64,000 bases of DNA from Peptostreptococcaceae bacterium pGA-8 (GTDB taxonomy: Bacteria > Bacillota > Clostridia > Peptostreptococcales > Anaerovoracaceae): contig FONK01000009.1 of the NCBI GenBank assembly GCA_900112915.1, forward strand, positions 29,822 through 93,821, read 5' to 3'. The translations under genes were made by a program, and so were the position numbers. The notes below the pieces were generated by a model that did no database searches, was not told the DNA's origin, and saw only the letters and a program-made list of their open reading frames with translations. Position 1 is the stretch's first letter; every line of letters begins with the position of its first letter. This document shows positions 1 to 7,445 of the stretch, one piece after another.

Positions 1-2
1 AC

Positions 3-62
3 AGCTCCAAATATTTTAATAGAGATTATTTAAAGGAGAGATTCAGAGTTAGAAAAGTCTAA
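3..62 (+). other. Possible C-terminal tail of a gene entering from the left
   Basis: The third forward frame is open from the window edge to a TAA at 60-62, giving about 19 basic residues. A plus-strand terminator follows at 131-155, which would suit a gene ending here. Nineteen codons are too few to identify a family, and chance is a real alternative. Confidence 0.15.
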
Positions 63-130
63 CATTATTGACAGTCAAAGTCTACTTTTTTTTGACAGTT
101 TCTTAAAATTCTGTTTACGATTTTAAATTT

Positions 131-155
131 GAACCTTATGGTAGGTTCTTTTTTT
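131..155 (+). terminator. Intrinsic terminator reading rightward
   Basis: The stem GAACC/GGTTC has an 8-nt loop and is followed by seven T residues on the plus strand. The T-run overlaps the stop codon of the converging resolvase gene. It would end a rightward transcript coming from outside the window. Confidence 0.6.
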
Positions 156-753
156 ATCTTGTATATCCTTTTTCTTTTAACCATTTGGAAAAGGTAGTAT
201 GACTGATATTAAGCAACTTAGCTCCTGCTCTTATGCTGATTTCATGATTTCTCCACTTTTTTGCGATCTTATCAAAGTCTTCAGGAATTTCTATCTTGCT
301 TCTACCGAATTTCACACCTCGTTTCTTTGCTTCTTTTATGCCCTCCATTTGTCTTTGATGGGTATTTTCTCTTTCTATCTGAGCTACATAGGATAAAATT
401 TGTAATACTATATCAGCGATGAACTTCCCCGTTACATCACAAGGATTTGTTCTTGTATCGAGAAGGGGAAAATCTAAAACAATTATGTCTGCATTTTTCT
501 CTTTGGTAATAACATTCCATTCTTTAATGATTTCATCGTAATTTCTTCCCAGTCTGTCTATGGATTTTATATAGACTTCATCTCCTGCTTTAAGCTTTTT
601 TACAAGTTGTTTATATTTTTTACGGTTAAAATCTTTACCACTCGCCTTGTCAATATATATTTTTTTCATTTCTATATCCTCTTTCAAAATAGCGGTTAAT
701 TGTCTATCTATATTCTGTTCTTTTGTCGACACTCGTATGTACCCATACTTCAT
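154..753 (-). CDS. Small serine resolvase/invertase
   Basis: A 199-residue site-specific recombinase of the serine resolvase family. The N-terminal catalytic domain (about residues 1-140) has the nucleophile Ser9 in YIRVSTKEQ and the family motif SIDRLGRNYDEI. A C-terminal Hin-type helix-turn-helix (about 150-199, around ISHTTFSKWLKEKG) binds the crossover site. Such proteins resolve cointegrates or multimers on plasmids and transposons. The length is normal and the gene looks intact. An SD-like GGAGG lies just upstream of the ATG. It points the same way as the AbiE genes but is separated from them by a strong terminator, so it is probably its own unit. No res site was identified. Confidence 0.9.
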   Translation of the reverse strand: MKYGYIRVSTKEQNIDRQLTAILKEDIEMKKIYIDKASGKDFNRKKYKQLVKKLKAGDEVYIKSIDRLGRNYDEIIKEWNVITKEKNADIIVLDFPLLDTRTNPCDVTGKFIADIVLQILSYVAQIERENTHQRQMEGIKEAKKRGVKFGRSKIEIPEDFDKIAKKWRNHEISIRAGAKLLNISHTTFSKWLKEKGYTR

Positions 754-824
754 CTATATCCCTCCGTTTCTTTTATACAAATGTTATATGGATACCTTAA
801 CTAAACTTATTTCTTTAAATATGC

Positions 825-864
825 AAAAAAGCCTTTTGGATTTACCTATCCTCAAGGCTTTTTT
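825..864. terminator. Bidirectional intrinsic terminator
   Basis: AAAAAAGCCTT and AAGGCTTTTTT form an 11-bp stem around an 18-nt loop, with T-runs on both strands. It sits 23 nt past the AbiEii stop codon and separates the toxin-antitoxin operon from the resolvase. Confidence 0.75.
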
Positions 865-886
865 CGAGATTAAATTATTCGATATA

Positions 887-1819
887 TTAAAGTTCTCTAT
901 CTTCCTTTGACAATTTATTGATTATAGGCGTATCACTTTCTTGAAGCTGCCTAATATTTTCTAATACCGATGGTTTTTCTACATCCAATTTTGCTTCTGA
1001 TGATAATTTTCTAATTGACCACATAACCTCATTCCAACTATGCTCCTGTGCATACTTGAATTTACTTTGATATACATCCCATAAAGATTTAATATTTTTA
1101 TCATTTTCTATTGCATTTAATATTTCCTCAGCATTTTCAACTAACTTCAGACTCCCTCTTTTTGTCATGGTTCTTTTAAGTGCAGTTTCTATCACATTGA
1201 AATCTATCGGTTGTGATTTTAAGAGAATATGAATATCATAAAAATCTCTCATTCTTGTATTTGTTACAGACCTTGAAATAATTGTTTCAAGTTTTTCTGC
1301 TAAAACTGTCTCAATCGGATAAGTCATAATAGGGATTGTTCTATCCTCAAACATCAATTTATATGAATAGGATATTTCTCTTGGAGTAATAACATCACCT
1401 GTAGAAATATCAATTTTCAAAGGAATAACAGCTCCGTCTATTAGGGCATCCATGCTGAATCGTATCCCTGAATATTCTGCTTCATCCATAATTTCTGATA
1501 CTTTTTTAATTTGAAATTTCACATTATCATCTAAATCTATATTTGAAATTTCTTTAATAACACGCTCCATATCGCTCTGTATTACAGAAATCCCCTTAAT
1601 TGTGGTATCAATATCCATTGTAGCTCTTGACTCTACTCCTACAAAAGCTGATACCAGCATCCCGCCTTTTAGGATAAAGCAGCTATTATACTTGGATTGA
1701 GATACCCTCTCTAAAAAACGCTCCATCATATATTTTCTAATCAATACATGAGCTTCTATTCCACTGGCTTTTGATAGATTTTTTATTAAATCTTTCAATT
1801 GTCTTGACGAACGAATCAT
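887..1819 (-). CDS. abiEii: AbiEii-type nucleotidyltransferase toxin
   Basis: A 310-residue member of the AbiEii/AbiGii nucleotidyltransferase family (DUF1814), the toxin half of type IV toxin-antitoxin systems and abortive phage infection modules. The core is visible: Lys-Gly-Gly at about 51-53, then Arg-x-Thr-x-Asp-Ile-Asp with metal-binding Asp69 and Asp71. In studied members the enzyme transfers nucleotides to tRNA acceptor ends and stalls growth. The ATG overlaps the antitoxin stop codon by one base (TAATG), so the two are translationally coupled, antitoxin first. Length and motifs suggest an active enzyme. The tRNA target here cannot be predicted. Confidence 0.9.
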   Translation of the reverse strand: MIRSSRQLKDLIKNLSKASGIEAHVLIRKYMMERFLERVSQSKYNSCFILKGGMLVSAFVGVESRATMDIDTTIKGISVIQSDMERVIKEISNIDLDDNVKFQIKKVSEIMDEAEYSGIRFSMDALIDGAVIPLKIDISTGDVITPREISYSYKLMFEDRTIPIMTYPIETVLAEKLETIISRSVTNTRMRDFYDIHILLKSQPIDFNVIETALKRTMTKRGSLKLVENAEEILNAIENDKNIKSLWDVYQSKFKYAQEHSWNEVMWSIRKLSSEAKLDVEKPSVLENIRQLQESDTPIINKLSKEDREL

Positions 1820-2412
1820 TACAATAACACCTCCAAATATTTATTTAAGATACGATTTACTCTAAGTTTTTCTGCATATTCCATAAGCAAATGTAGATTT
1901 CTATCTTTACGACCAATATACGCTTTCATTGCATCTTGAAAAATTTGAACTTCAATAGATGAACGATTACGAATTAAATCGCAAATGCTGCGCTCAGGAT
2001 TATAAATTGCAACCTCATTTCCAAAAGGCGTTTTTACATTAATTCTTCCAAGCTCAAACAGTTCCTTTTTAATCGAGTAAACTCTTATATCATCTTTTCT
2101 TAAATGAGTTGCGTTATATCCCGTTTTAACCGTAACTGAATAGTTAATAGGCTCCTGCACCGTCATATCAAGTAAAAATAAAGCCGTATCATGAGAAAAA
2201 ATCGTCTTAGGACATCTAAGCTGAAGTATATATAACCTGTCTTCCCATACATCCGGAGAACAATAAATCCCATGTGAAACACGCTCATAATTATATTTTT
2301 CTACGAAAGCAGCCAATGTTGGTTTGGAAATACCTTTTTCAAGTACCACTGAAGTTTGAATAATTCCATTATTTTCTTTTGCAATATCTTGAATTTCTTT
2401 AAATTGATTCAT
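1819..2412 (-). CDS. abiEi: AbiEi-type antitoxin / autorepressor
   Basis: This 197-residue protein matches the AbiEi antitoxin family. It has an N-terminal winged helix (about residues 1-60, with SKPTLAAFVEKYNYERV and then the HGIY segment) and a C-terminal antitoxin domain with the FSHDTALFLLDM segment. AbiEi neutralises AbiEii and represses its own operon. I chose the ATG at 2412 over the in-frame GTG at 2430 because AAAGGAG lies 8 nt upstream of it. That GTG falls inside one arm of the operator palindrome. The gene immediately precedes and overlaps the toxin gene. Confidence 0.88.
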   Translation of the reverse strand: MNQFKEIQDIAKENNGIIQTSVVLEKGISKPTLAAFVEKYNYERVSHGIYCSPDVWEDRLYILQLRCPKTIFSHDTALFLLDMTVQEPINYSVTVKTGYNATHLRKDDIRVYSIKKELFELGRINVKTPFGNEVAIYNPERSICDLIRNRSSIEVQIFQDAMKAYIGRKDRNLHLLMEYAEKLRVNRILNKYLEVLL

Positions 2413-2423
2413 TGTTCTCACTC

Positions 2424-2461
2424 CTTTCACGCTTATATTATATATTATATGAGCGTGAAAG
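2424..2461 (-). promoter_or_regulatory. Palindromic operator of the AbiE operon
   Basis: A perfect 10-bp inverted repeat (CTTTCACGCT and AGCGTGAAAG) is separated by 18 AT-only bases apart from one G. The AT spacer can supply the -10 element. The gene-proximal arm overlaps the antitoxin Shine-Dalgarno sequence, so bound protein would block transcription and translation. AbiEi proteins are known to autoregulate through inverted repeats; that this one binds here is inferred. Confidence 0.6.
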
Positions 2462-2519
2462 TAAATATGTTCATGTTCTTAAAATTAACTACTATCTCTT
2501 TTAATGCCGCAATTTTAAT

Positions 2520-3509
2520 TCATTTATTACATTTTTCTTTTAGCTTTTTCATATACCTTTTCTTTAATAGCTTTGAAGTTTTTTCCTGTTGCTCTTTTGA
2601 TGTAGAATACACCTTTTTAATAAATTCTTCTTCGTTTAGCTTCACATATTCGCTTACTTCCTGTATGGTTTCCAATACTAACTTTGTCAGAACATCACTT
2701 CGGATATAGTGAGATGAGCATTCTTTTTGAAAATTTGTCCTTGCCAAGTTATAGGTTGAGCAAATATATTCATCTTTCGGAGAACGCCTTTTATCTGTTT
2801 TTCTTCCTAACCAATCTCTTTTATATCCGGCTTTCCCACGATGGTTATACATTTTTGCTCCGCAGTCAGCACAATACACAAGTCCGGTTAACGGATTTGC
2901 TTTTCCCGTACTATCTGTTCTTCTTGTTACCCTTCTTAGCTTTTGAACAGTATTAAAGGTTTCTTCATCAATAACCCATTTGCTTGGATTGTCTTTATCC
3001 TTACGATAGCCATATATAGCATGGTTTGATGTATGATGTTCTCCCTCCATTCCTCTTGACTTTAATACCGTCTTTATCTTTTTACTGGAATCTCTGATAT
3101 ACCATTCGTTCATGATGTTTAAAAACGGGGCAAATTCTGCACTTTCAGTTTTATTGCTGTCAACACTGTTTGCAACAGCTATAAAATGGACTCCCTTTTC
3201 TCTAAACATCACTTCGGTATAAAAGCCTACCTGAAGATAGTCACGACCGACACGACTCATATCCTTAACTATCACAGTATCTATGATGTTATTTTCCACT
3301 CCCTCAATGAGTTTCTTCCAAGATGGTCTGTCAAATGAACCTCCTGAATATCCGTCATCTGTAAAGTGCATGATATTTGTATAGCCGTTTTTATTAGCAT
3401 AATCTTCAAGCATTTTCTTTCGGTTTATAATTGAGTTACTGTCCCCTACCATTTCATCATCACGAGAAAGTCTTTCGTAGAGAGCAGTTATTTTTTTGTT
3501 TGTAGCCAT
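2520..3509 (-). CDS. Large serine recombinase (TndX/TnpX type), C-terminally truncated
   Basis: A serine integrase-like recombinase of 329 residues. In order: a resolvase catalytic domain (about 5-150) with nucleophile Ser15 in YERLSRDDE and the DMSRVGRDYL motif; a recombinase domain (about 160-235); and a zinc ribbon starting at CADCG with later Cys residues (about 210-260). A charged helical segment follows and stops at residue 329. Relatives from conjugative transposons usually run past 500 residues, so the coiled coil and distal DNA-binding part are missing. No continuation is visible in the other minus-strand frames before the AbiE operator. The ATG has a purine-rich GGGGG upstream. It is probably a remnant that can no longer integrate or excise DNA normally. 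Confidence 0.85.
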   Translation of the reverse strand: MATNKKITALYERLSRDDEMVGDSNSIINRKKMLEDYANKNGYTNIMHFTDDGYSGGSFDRPSWKKLIEGVENNIIDTVIVKDMSRVGRDYLQVGFYTEVMFREKGVHFIAVANSVDSNKTESAEFAPFLNIMNEWYIRDSSKKIKTVLKSRGMEGEHHTSNHAIYGYRKDKDNPSKWVIDEETFNTVQKLRRVTRRTDSTGKANPLTGLVYCADCGAKMYNHRGKAGYKRDWLGRKTDKRRSPKDEYICSTYNLARTNFQKECSSHYIRSDVLTKLVLETIQEVSEYVKLNEEEFIKKVYSTSKEQQEKTSKLLKKRYMKKLKEKCNK

Positions 3510-3823
3510 TGACTTTTCCCCCTTTTTATTTTTCTAATCTACACTTCATAGAATATAACCTCAGCACATTAATTATGTTCTTAAAAAAGTTCAATATTTC
3601 CTCATATAAATTTCAATAATCACTTGAAAAACACTGTCAAAGAGGTTACAATATGGTCAAGATTGTTAAAAAGTTGGCAAGCAAATGTATAACTCAATAT
3701 CTGCTACCTACAACATCTTAAGCAGCTTATTATATTTTGCCGCCTTAGTCTCTTTAACAAACAGCTGATTTTAAGTTGATAAAATTTAGAAAATTTAGAA
3801 AGTTTTGAAAGTGAGGAGTCCCT
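3510..3823. other. Intergenic region at the island/core junction
   Basis: There is no credible ORF or RNA gene here. It holds the upstream region of the CoA-transferase, including a perfect 9-bp tandem duplication (AAAATTTAG twice, 3781-3798) just before its GAGGAG ribosome binding site. Several AT-rich -10-like stretches occur, but I could not pair any with a good -35. A TTGGCA near 3675 lacks a sigma-54 -12 box at the right distance. Confidence 0.5.
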
Positions 3824-5182
3824 ATGTATAGATTAGACGAAATCTTTAAAATCTATCAAGAGAAGCTTATAACTGCAGATGAAGCTGCTGCAATGGTTGA
3901 ACCGAATAACCGAATCCATTTCGGCTTGGGGCTGGGAGTTGTTAAAGACCTTGACGCTGCCCTTGCAAGACGTGCAGATACCCTAAGGGGCGTTGAAGTT
4001 GTCAGCACAGTTGGTATTCAGCAGGATTTTTTACATTTATATAAGGCCGGGCAAAGTCTGGATAACGTTAGATTTGCATCAGCTCATTACAATGGCTTTG
4101 ACAGAAAAATGGCTGTAAATGACAAATGCTGGTATATCCCGATGAATTTCAACGAATTGCCAAGCTATTGGGATCAGAACGACTGCCAAGTTGACATTGC
4201 AATGCTACAAGTTGGCCCTATGGATAAGTACGGAAACTTCAACTTGGGACCTCAGGTATCCGACATTTGGGGAGTTCTAAAAAGCGCAAAAATGGTAATT
4301 GTTGAAGTCAACACCAAGATGCCAAGAACCCACGGTGTAGAAAACACAATTAACCTTGCTGATATTGACTTTGTCGTTGAAGGAAGCAACACAGAAATGG
4401 CACAAATTCCTCCGGGAAAGGCCAGTGAAATCGATAAAAAAATCGCTTCCTTTGTTGTAGAAAAAATCAGGGACAACAGCACGCTACAGCTGGGTATCGG
4501 CGCTCTGCCGTCAACAATCGGCACACTTCTGGCAGAATCCGATGTAAAGGATATCAGCGGTCACACAGAAATGCTTGTAGATGGATACCTGGAACTGTAC
4601 AAAGCCGGAAAGCTGACCAACAAAAAAGCCGTAAATCCTGGTAAGCTGGTTTATGCATTTGCCGGCGGTAGTCAAGACTTATACGACTTCATTGATGACA
4701 ATCCTATCTGCCATGTCGCTCCTGTAGACTATGTAAACAATCAGGGAGTAATTGCAAGCATGGACAACTTTGTATCTGTAAACAGCTGTATCAAGGTTGA
4801 CCTATTCGGACAAATTTGTTCTGAGACCAGCAACCATATGCATATAAGCGGAACCGGCGGTCAGCTGGACTTCGTACAGGGAGCATACCATTCAAAGGGC
4901 GGACAGAGCTTTATTTGTACTCCTTCAACAAGGAAATTCCCTGATGGAAAGGTTCGCTCACTGATATTGCCATCCATGATTGCAGGATATGTAGTTACTA
5001 CACCACGAACATGTACTCATTGGGTAGTCACCGAATTCGGGGCAGTTAACCTAAAGGGAAAATCAACCTGGCAGAGAGCCGAAGCCCTCATAAGCATTGC
5101 CCATCCTGACTTCCAAGAATATTTAATCGGTATGGCAGAGAAAATCGGTATTTGGCGAACTACAAGTAAATGTACTTTATAG
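3824..5182 (+). CDS. Acetyl-CoA hydrolase/transferase family, likely butyryl- or 4-hydroxybutyryl-CoA:acetate CoA-transferase
   Basis: This 452-residue enzyme belongs to the CoA-transferase family that moves CoA between acetate and acyl groups. The probable catalytic glutamate is Glu249 in GHTEMLVDG, and the CoA-binding GTGGQLDFVQGA segment lies near residue 346. The length is normal. Family members include butyryl-CoA:acetate CoA-transferase and 4-hydroxybutyrate CoA-transferase; the sequence alone does not separate them. In an ornithine fermenter with butyrate kinase nearby, butyrate formation is the simplest role. GAGGAG precedes the ATG. It has no operon partner and stands at the edge of the accessory island. 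Confidence 0.85.
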   Translation: MYRLDEIFKIYQEKLITADEAAAMVEPNNRIHFGLGLGVVKDLDAALARRADTLRGVEVVSTVGIQQDFLHLYKAGQSLDNVRFASAHYNGFDRKMAVNDKCWYIPMNFNELPSYWDQNDCQVDIAMLQVGPMDKYGNFNLGPQVSDIWGVLKSAKMVIVEVNTKMPRTHGVENTINLADIDFVVEGSNTEMAQIPPGKASEIDKKIASFVVEKIRDNSTLQLGIGALPSTIGTLLAESDVKDISGHTEMLVDGYLELYKAGKLTNKKAVNPGKLVYAFAGGSQDLYDFIDDNPICHVAPVDYVNNQGVIASMDNFVSVNSCIKVDLFGQICSETSNHMHISGTGGQLDFVQGAYHSKGGQSFICTPSTRKFPDGKVRSLILPSMIAGYVVTTPRTCTHWVVTEFGAVNLKGKSTWQRAEALISIAHPDFQEYLIGMAEKIGIWRTTSKCTL

Positions 5183-5222
5183 TGAATTTTTTAAAAAACA
5201 TCTACCATATCTTGTGTTTATG

Positions 5223-5265
5223 TGTTATAATGAATCTCACAGCTGAATAGGCTTTCAGCCAGTTG
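5223..5265 (+). promoter_or_regulatory. Extended -10 promoter and leader hairpin
   Basis: TG-T-TATAAT (5223-5231) is an extended -10 element. Shortly downstream, CAGCTG/CAGTTG and GGCT/AGCC stack into a hairpin (5240-5265) just before the ribosome binding site of the glycyl-radical-like gene. No U-run follows, so it looks like an mRNA 5' structure and not a terminator. Confidence 0.5.
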
Positions 5266-5287
5266 ATTTGTGAGGAGATATGGAGAA

Positions 5288-5569
5288 ATGAATATTAAAT
5301 TTACAGGCAACGCCGGTAAAGCGGAGCAGCAGCTTTATGCTGACTACATTGAAAAGAAGTATAACAGAAAGCTGGAAGCTTTAGATATCAGACTTGATGG
5401 CGAGTATGTTGACCTTGACTATAAATTTGCAGACGTTCCTTTTGACAGAATCAGAAGAATCACAGGATATCTGGTTGGAACTATGGATAACTGGAATGAT
5501 GCAAAGTCCTCTGAAGAAAGCGATAGAGTAAAGCACAGCATCGGTCAAGATTCCATGGAAGTTTTATAG
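5288..5569 (+). CDS. Stand-alone C-terminal glycyl-radical domain like anaerobic ribonucleotide reductase NrdD
   Basis: A 93-residue protein whose second half matches the extreme C-terminus of class III ribonucleotide reductase: RRITGYLVGT, then NDAK and DRVKHSIG, the same order as the glycyl-radical loop of NrdD (R-R-x-x-G-Y-L). The Gly in ITGYL would be the radical site. The zinc-binding cysteines that usually precede this loop are absent, and no NrdD or NrdG gene is in the window. By analogy with YfiD/GrcA, which replaces the oxidised tail of pyruvate formate-lyase, it could be a spare radical domain, or a small protein of unrelated function that kept the fold. I placed the start at ATG 5288, ten bases after AGGAG, not at the GTG at 5270. 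Confidence 0.6.
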   Translation: MNIKFTGNAGKAEQQLYADYIEKKYNRKLEALDIRLDGEYVDLDYKFADVPFDRIRRITGYLVGTMDNWNDAKSSEESDRVKHSIGQDSMEVL

Positions 5570-5636
5570 AAAAGCAGGGATCCTAAGAGTCTCAAAAAAT
5601 TTAAGGACAGTAATTGTATTTCAGGTAGGAAAAGAT

Positions 5637-5825
5637 ATGAAAAAATTATGTAAATCTCGTAACGACTCAATGATTGACGGAGTATGTGGCGGTATAGCTG
5701 AATATCTCGGTGTTGATTCGACTATTGTAAGGCTATTATGGGTTATTTTTACCCTTATGGGCGGCAGCGGAATCCTAGCATACATAATCGCCATGATTGT
5801 AATGAAGAGTCCGGAACAATTTTAA
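5637..5825 (+). CDS. PspC-domain small membrane protein
   Basis: A 62-residue PspC-family peptide. A short soluble start with SRNDSMIDGVCGGIAEYLGVD is followed by one hydrophobic segment (about residues 32-55, WVIFTLMGGSGILAYIIAMIV). PspC domains occur in phage-shock and envelope-stress proteins; stand-alone forms of this size are common in Firmicutes and poorly understood. An SD-like AGGAAAAG precedes the ATG. It lies 67 bases after the glycyl-radical-like gene and ahead of a terminator, so the two may share a transcript. Confidence 0.85.
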   Translation: MKKLCKSRNDSMIDGVCGGIAEYLGVDSTIVRLLWVIFTLMGGSGILAYIIAMIVMKSPEQF

Positions 5826-5840
5826 CAGCTTAATAACATC

Positions 5841-5884
5841 AGCACTGGATTGAAATTCACTCGAAATCTGGTGCTATTTTATTT
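5841..5884 (+). terminator. Intrinsic terminator after the PspC gene
   Basis: AGCACTGGATT pairs with AATCTGGTGCT (two wobble pairs) across a 13-nt loop. ATTTTATTT follows. Confidence 0.6.
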
Positions 5885-5933
5885 GCAAATCGTCGCCATT
5901 AAGTGATATAATTATTTGTTGAAATATTTGCGA

Positions 5934-6005
5934 AAGGAGTGCATTGGCAAAAGAAATTTTTTTATAAAACCAAAGATTTTTTATAAAACCAATGCGTAAA
6001 ATCAA
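5934..6005 (+). repeat. purB leader with tandem duplication inside an inverted repeat
   Basis: A 16-bp unit (TTTTTTATAAAACCAA) occurs at 5958-5973 and 5977-5992. GCATTGG (5941-5947) and CCAATGC (5989-5995) bracket it as a possible stem. A strong SD (AAAGGAG, 5934-5940) lies 66 bases upstream of the purB ATG, while the ATG itself has no SD. From that SD a TTG (5944) opens a 7-codon ORF and an ATT frame stays open to a TAA at 5997. Confidence 0.55.
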
Positions 6006-7436
6006 ATGACCACAAGCTATACAAGCCCTCTTTCAGAAAGATATGCAAGTAAGGAGATGAAATATATTTTTTCCCCTGAAAAAAAATTCCGCACATGGAG
6101 GCAGCTATGGATTGCTCTTGCCGAGGCTGAAAAGGAGTTGGGACTTGAGATTACAGACGAACAAATTTCTCAGCTAAAAGAACATGCCCTTGACATCAAC
6201 TTTGATGAAGCAAAGGCACGAGAGGCTCAGGTTAGACATGATGTTATGTCACATGTTTATGCATATGGACTCCAATGCCCTGCCGCAAAGGGGATTATCC
6301 ACCTAGGCGCCACCTCATGTTATGTAGGCGACAACACCGACATCATATTGATGACAGAGGGGCTTAGGCTGATACGAAACAAGCTTATTAATGTAATTGC
6401 AGGACTTGCTGATTTTGCAAGAGATAACGCAGATCTTCCATGCCTTGCATTCACCCATTATCAGGCTGCACAGCCAACAACGGTGGGCAAAAGAGCTACC
6501 CTTTGGCTAAACGAACTCATTCTGGATTTAGAGGACTTGGATCACGTTCTGGGTACTATGAAGCTTCTAGGTTCCAAAGGAACTACAGGTACACAGGCAA
6601 GCTTTTTGGAGCTTTTTGAAGGTGATCACGAAAAATGTAAGGCTCTGGATCAAAAAATTGCCCATAAGATGGGCTTTGATTCCTGTTACCCGGTTTCCGG
6701 TCAAACATATTCCAGAAAGGTTGACAGCCGAGTTCTAAATATCCTATCAGGAATTGCACAATCAGCCCATAAGTTCAGCAACGACATCCGTTTGCTGCAG
6801 CATATGAAGGAGATAGAGGAACCCTTTGAAAAGCATCAAATCGGTTCATCAGCAATGGCATATAAGAGAAATCCAATGCGTTCAGAGCGAATAGCCTCCC
6901 TAGCCAACTACGTTATGATTGACGCATTAAATCCGGCAATAACAGCTTCAACCCAGTGGTTCGAGCGTACCCTGGACGATTCAGCAAACAAAAGAATATC
7001 AGTATGCGAGGCCTTTCTTGCAACAGACGCTATTCTTGAGCTTTATATAAATGTAACTCAAGGGCTTGTAGTTTATCCAAAGGTTATAACTGCTCATTTG
7101 ATGGCTGAGCTTCCCTTCATGGCGACAGAAAACATAATGATGGATGCAGTTAAAGCCGGGGGAGACAGACAGGAGTTACACGAAAGAATAAGAGTCCACT
7201 CAATGGCTGCGGGCAAAACAGTCAAGGAGCAAGGGCTTCCAAATGATTTACTAGACAGAATTGCCGAGGATCCGGCATTTCATATAACAAAAGAGGCTTT
7301 ACAGAAGGTTATGAAACCGGAAAATTATATCGGTCGTTCCAAGGAACAGACCATGGAGTTTCTTGACGGGGTCATAAAGCCTATACTGTCAGAGAATTCA
7401 GAAATTTTAGGACTATCCTCTGACATTAAAGTATAA
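6006..7436 (+). CDS. purB: Adenylosuccinate lyase
   Basis: A 476-residue fumarase/aspartase-superfamily enzyme. It cleaves adenylosuccinate to AMP and SAICAR to AICAR, releasing fumarate in both steps of purine synthesis. The superfamily signature GSSAMAYKRNPMRSE is at about residues 280-294 and contains the mobile catalytic Ser loop. HLGATS (about 99-104) and TYSRKVDS are also present. It is the first gene of a purB-purA-alr run, with purA beginning nine bases after its stop. The start is odd: the upstream frame closes at TAA 5997 so the gene cannot extend, yet there is no Shine-Dalgarno before ATG 6006. Confidence 0.95.
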   Translation: MTTSYTSPLSERYASKEMKYIFSPEKKFRTWRQLWIALAEAEKELGLEITDEQISQLKEHALDINFDEAKAREAQVRHDVMSHVYAYGLQCPAAKGIIHLGATSCYVGDNTDIILMTEGLRLIRNKLINVIAGLADFARDNADLPCLAFTHYQAAQPTTVGKRATLWLNELILDLEDLDHVLGTMKLLGSKGTTGTQASFLELFEGDHEKCKALDQKIAHKMGFDSCYPVSGQTYSRKVDSRVLNILSGIAQSAHKFSNDIRLLQHMKEIEEPFEKHQIGSSAMAYKRNPMRSERIASLANYVMIDALNPAITASTQWFERTLDDSANKRISVCEAFLATDAILELYINVTQGLVVYPKVITAHLMAELPFMATENIMMDAVKAGGDRQELHERIRVHSMAAGKTVKEQGLPNDLLDRIAEDPAFHITKEALQKVMKPENYIGRSKEQTMEFLDGVIKPILSENSEILGLSSDIKV

Positions 7437-7445
7437 GGAGGTTTT

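Larger units (their letters stand above)
1..3509. mobile_element. AT-rich accessory island remnant
   Basis: This stretch is visibly more AT-rich than the DNA right of about 3.8 kb. It carries only accessory genes: a small serine resolvase, an AbiE-type toxin-antitoxin pair and a large serine recombinase cut short at its C-terminus, all on the minus strand. That mix is typical of integrative or conjugative element debris in Firmicutes. The left edge lies outside the window. The right edge probably lies between the recombinase start and the CoA-transferase at 3824. I could not identify att sites or flanking direct repeats, so the borders are inferred from gene content and base composition. Confidence 0.6.

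Noticed and set aside
3670..3690. Sigma-54 promoter before the CoA-transferase
   Set aside because: TTGGCA is present, but the -12 element with GC at the fixed spacing is missing.
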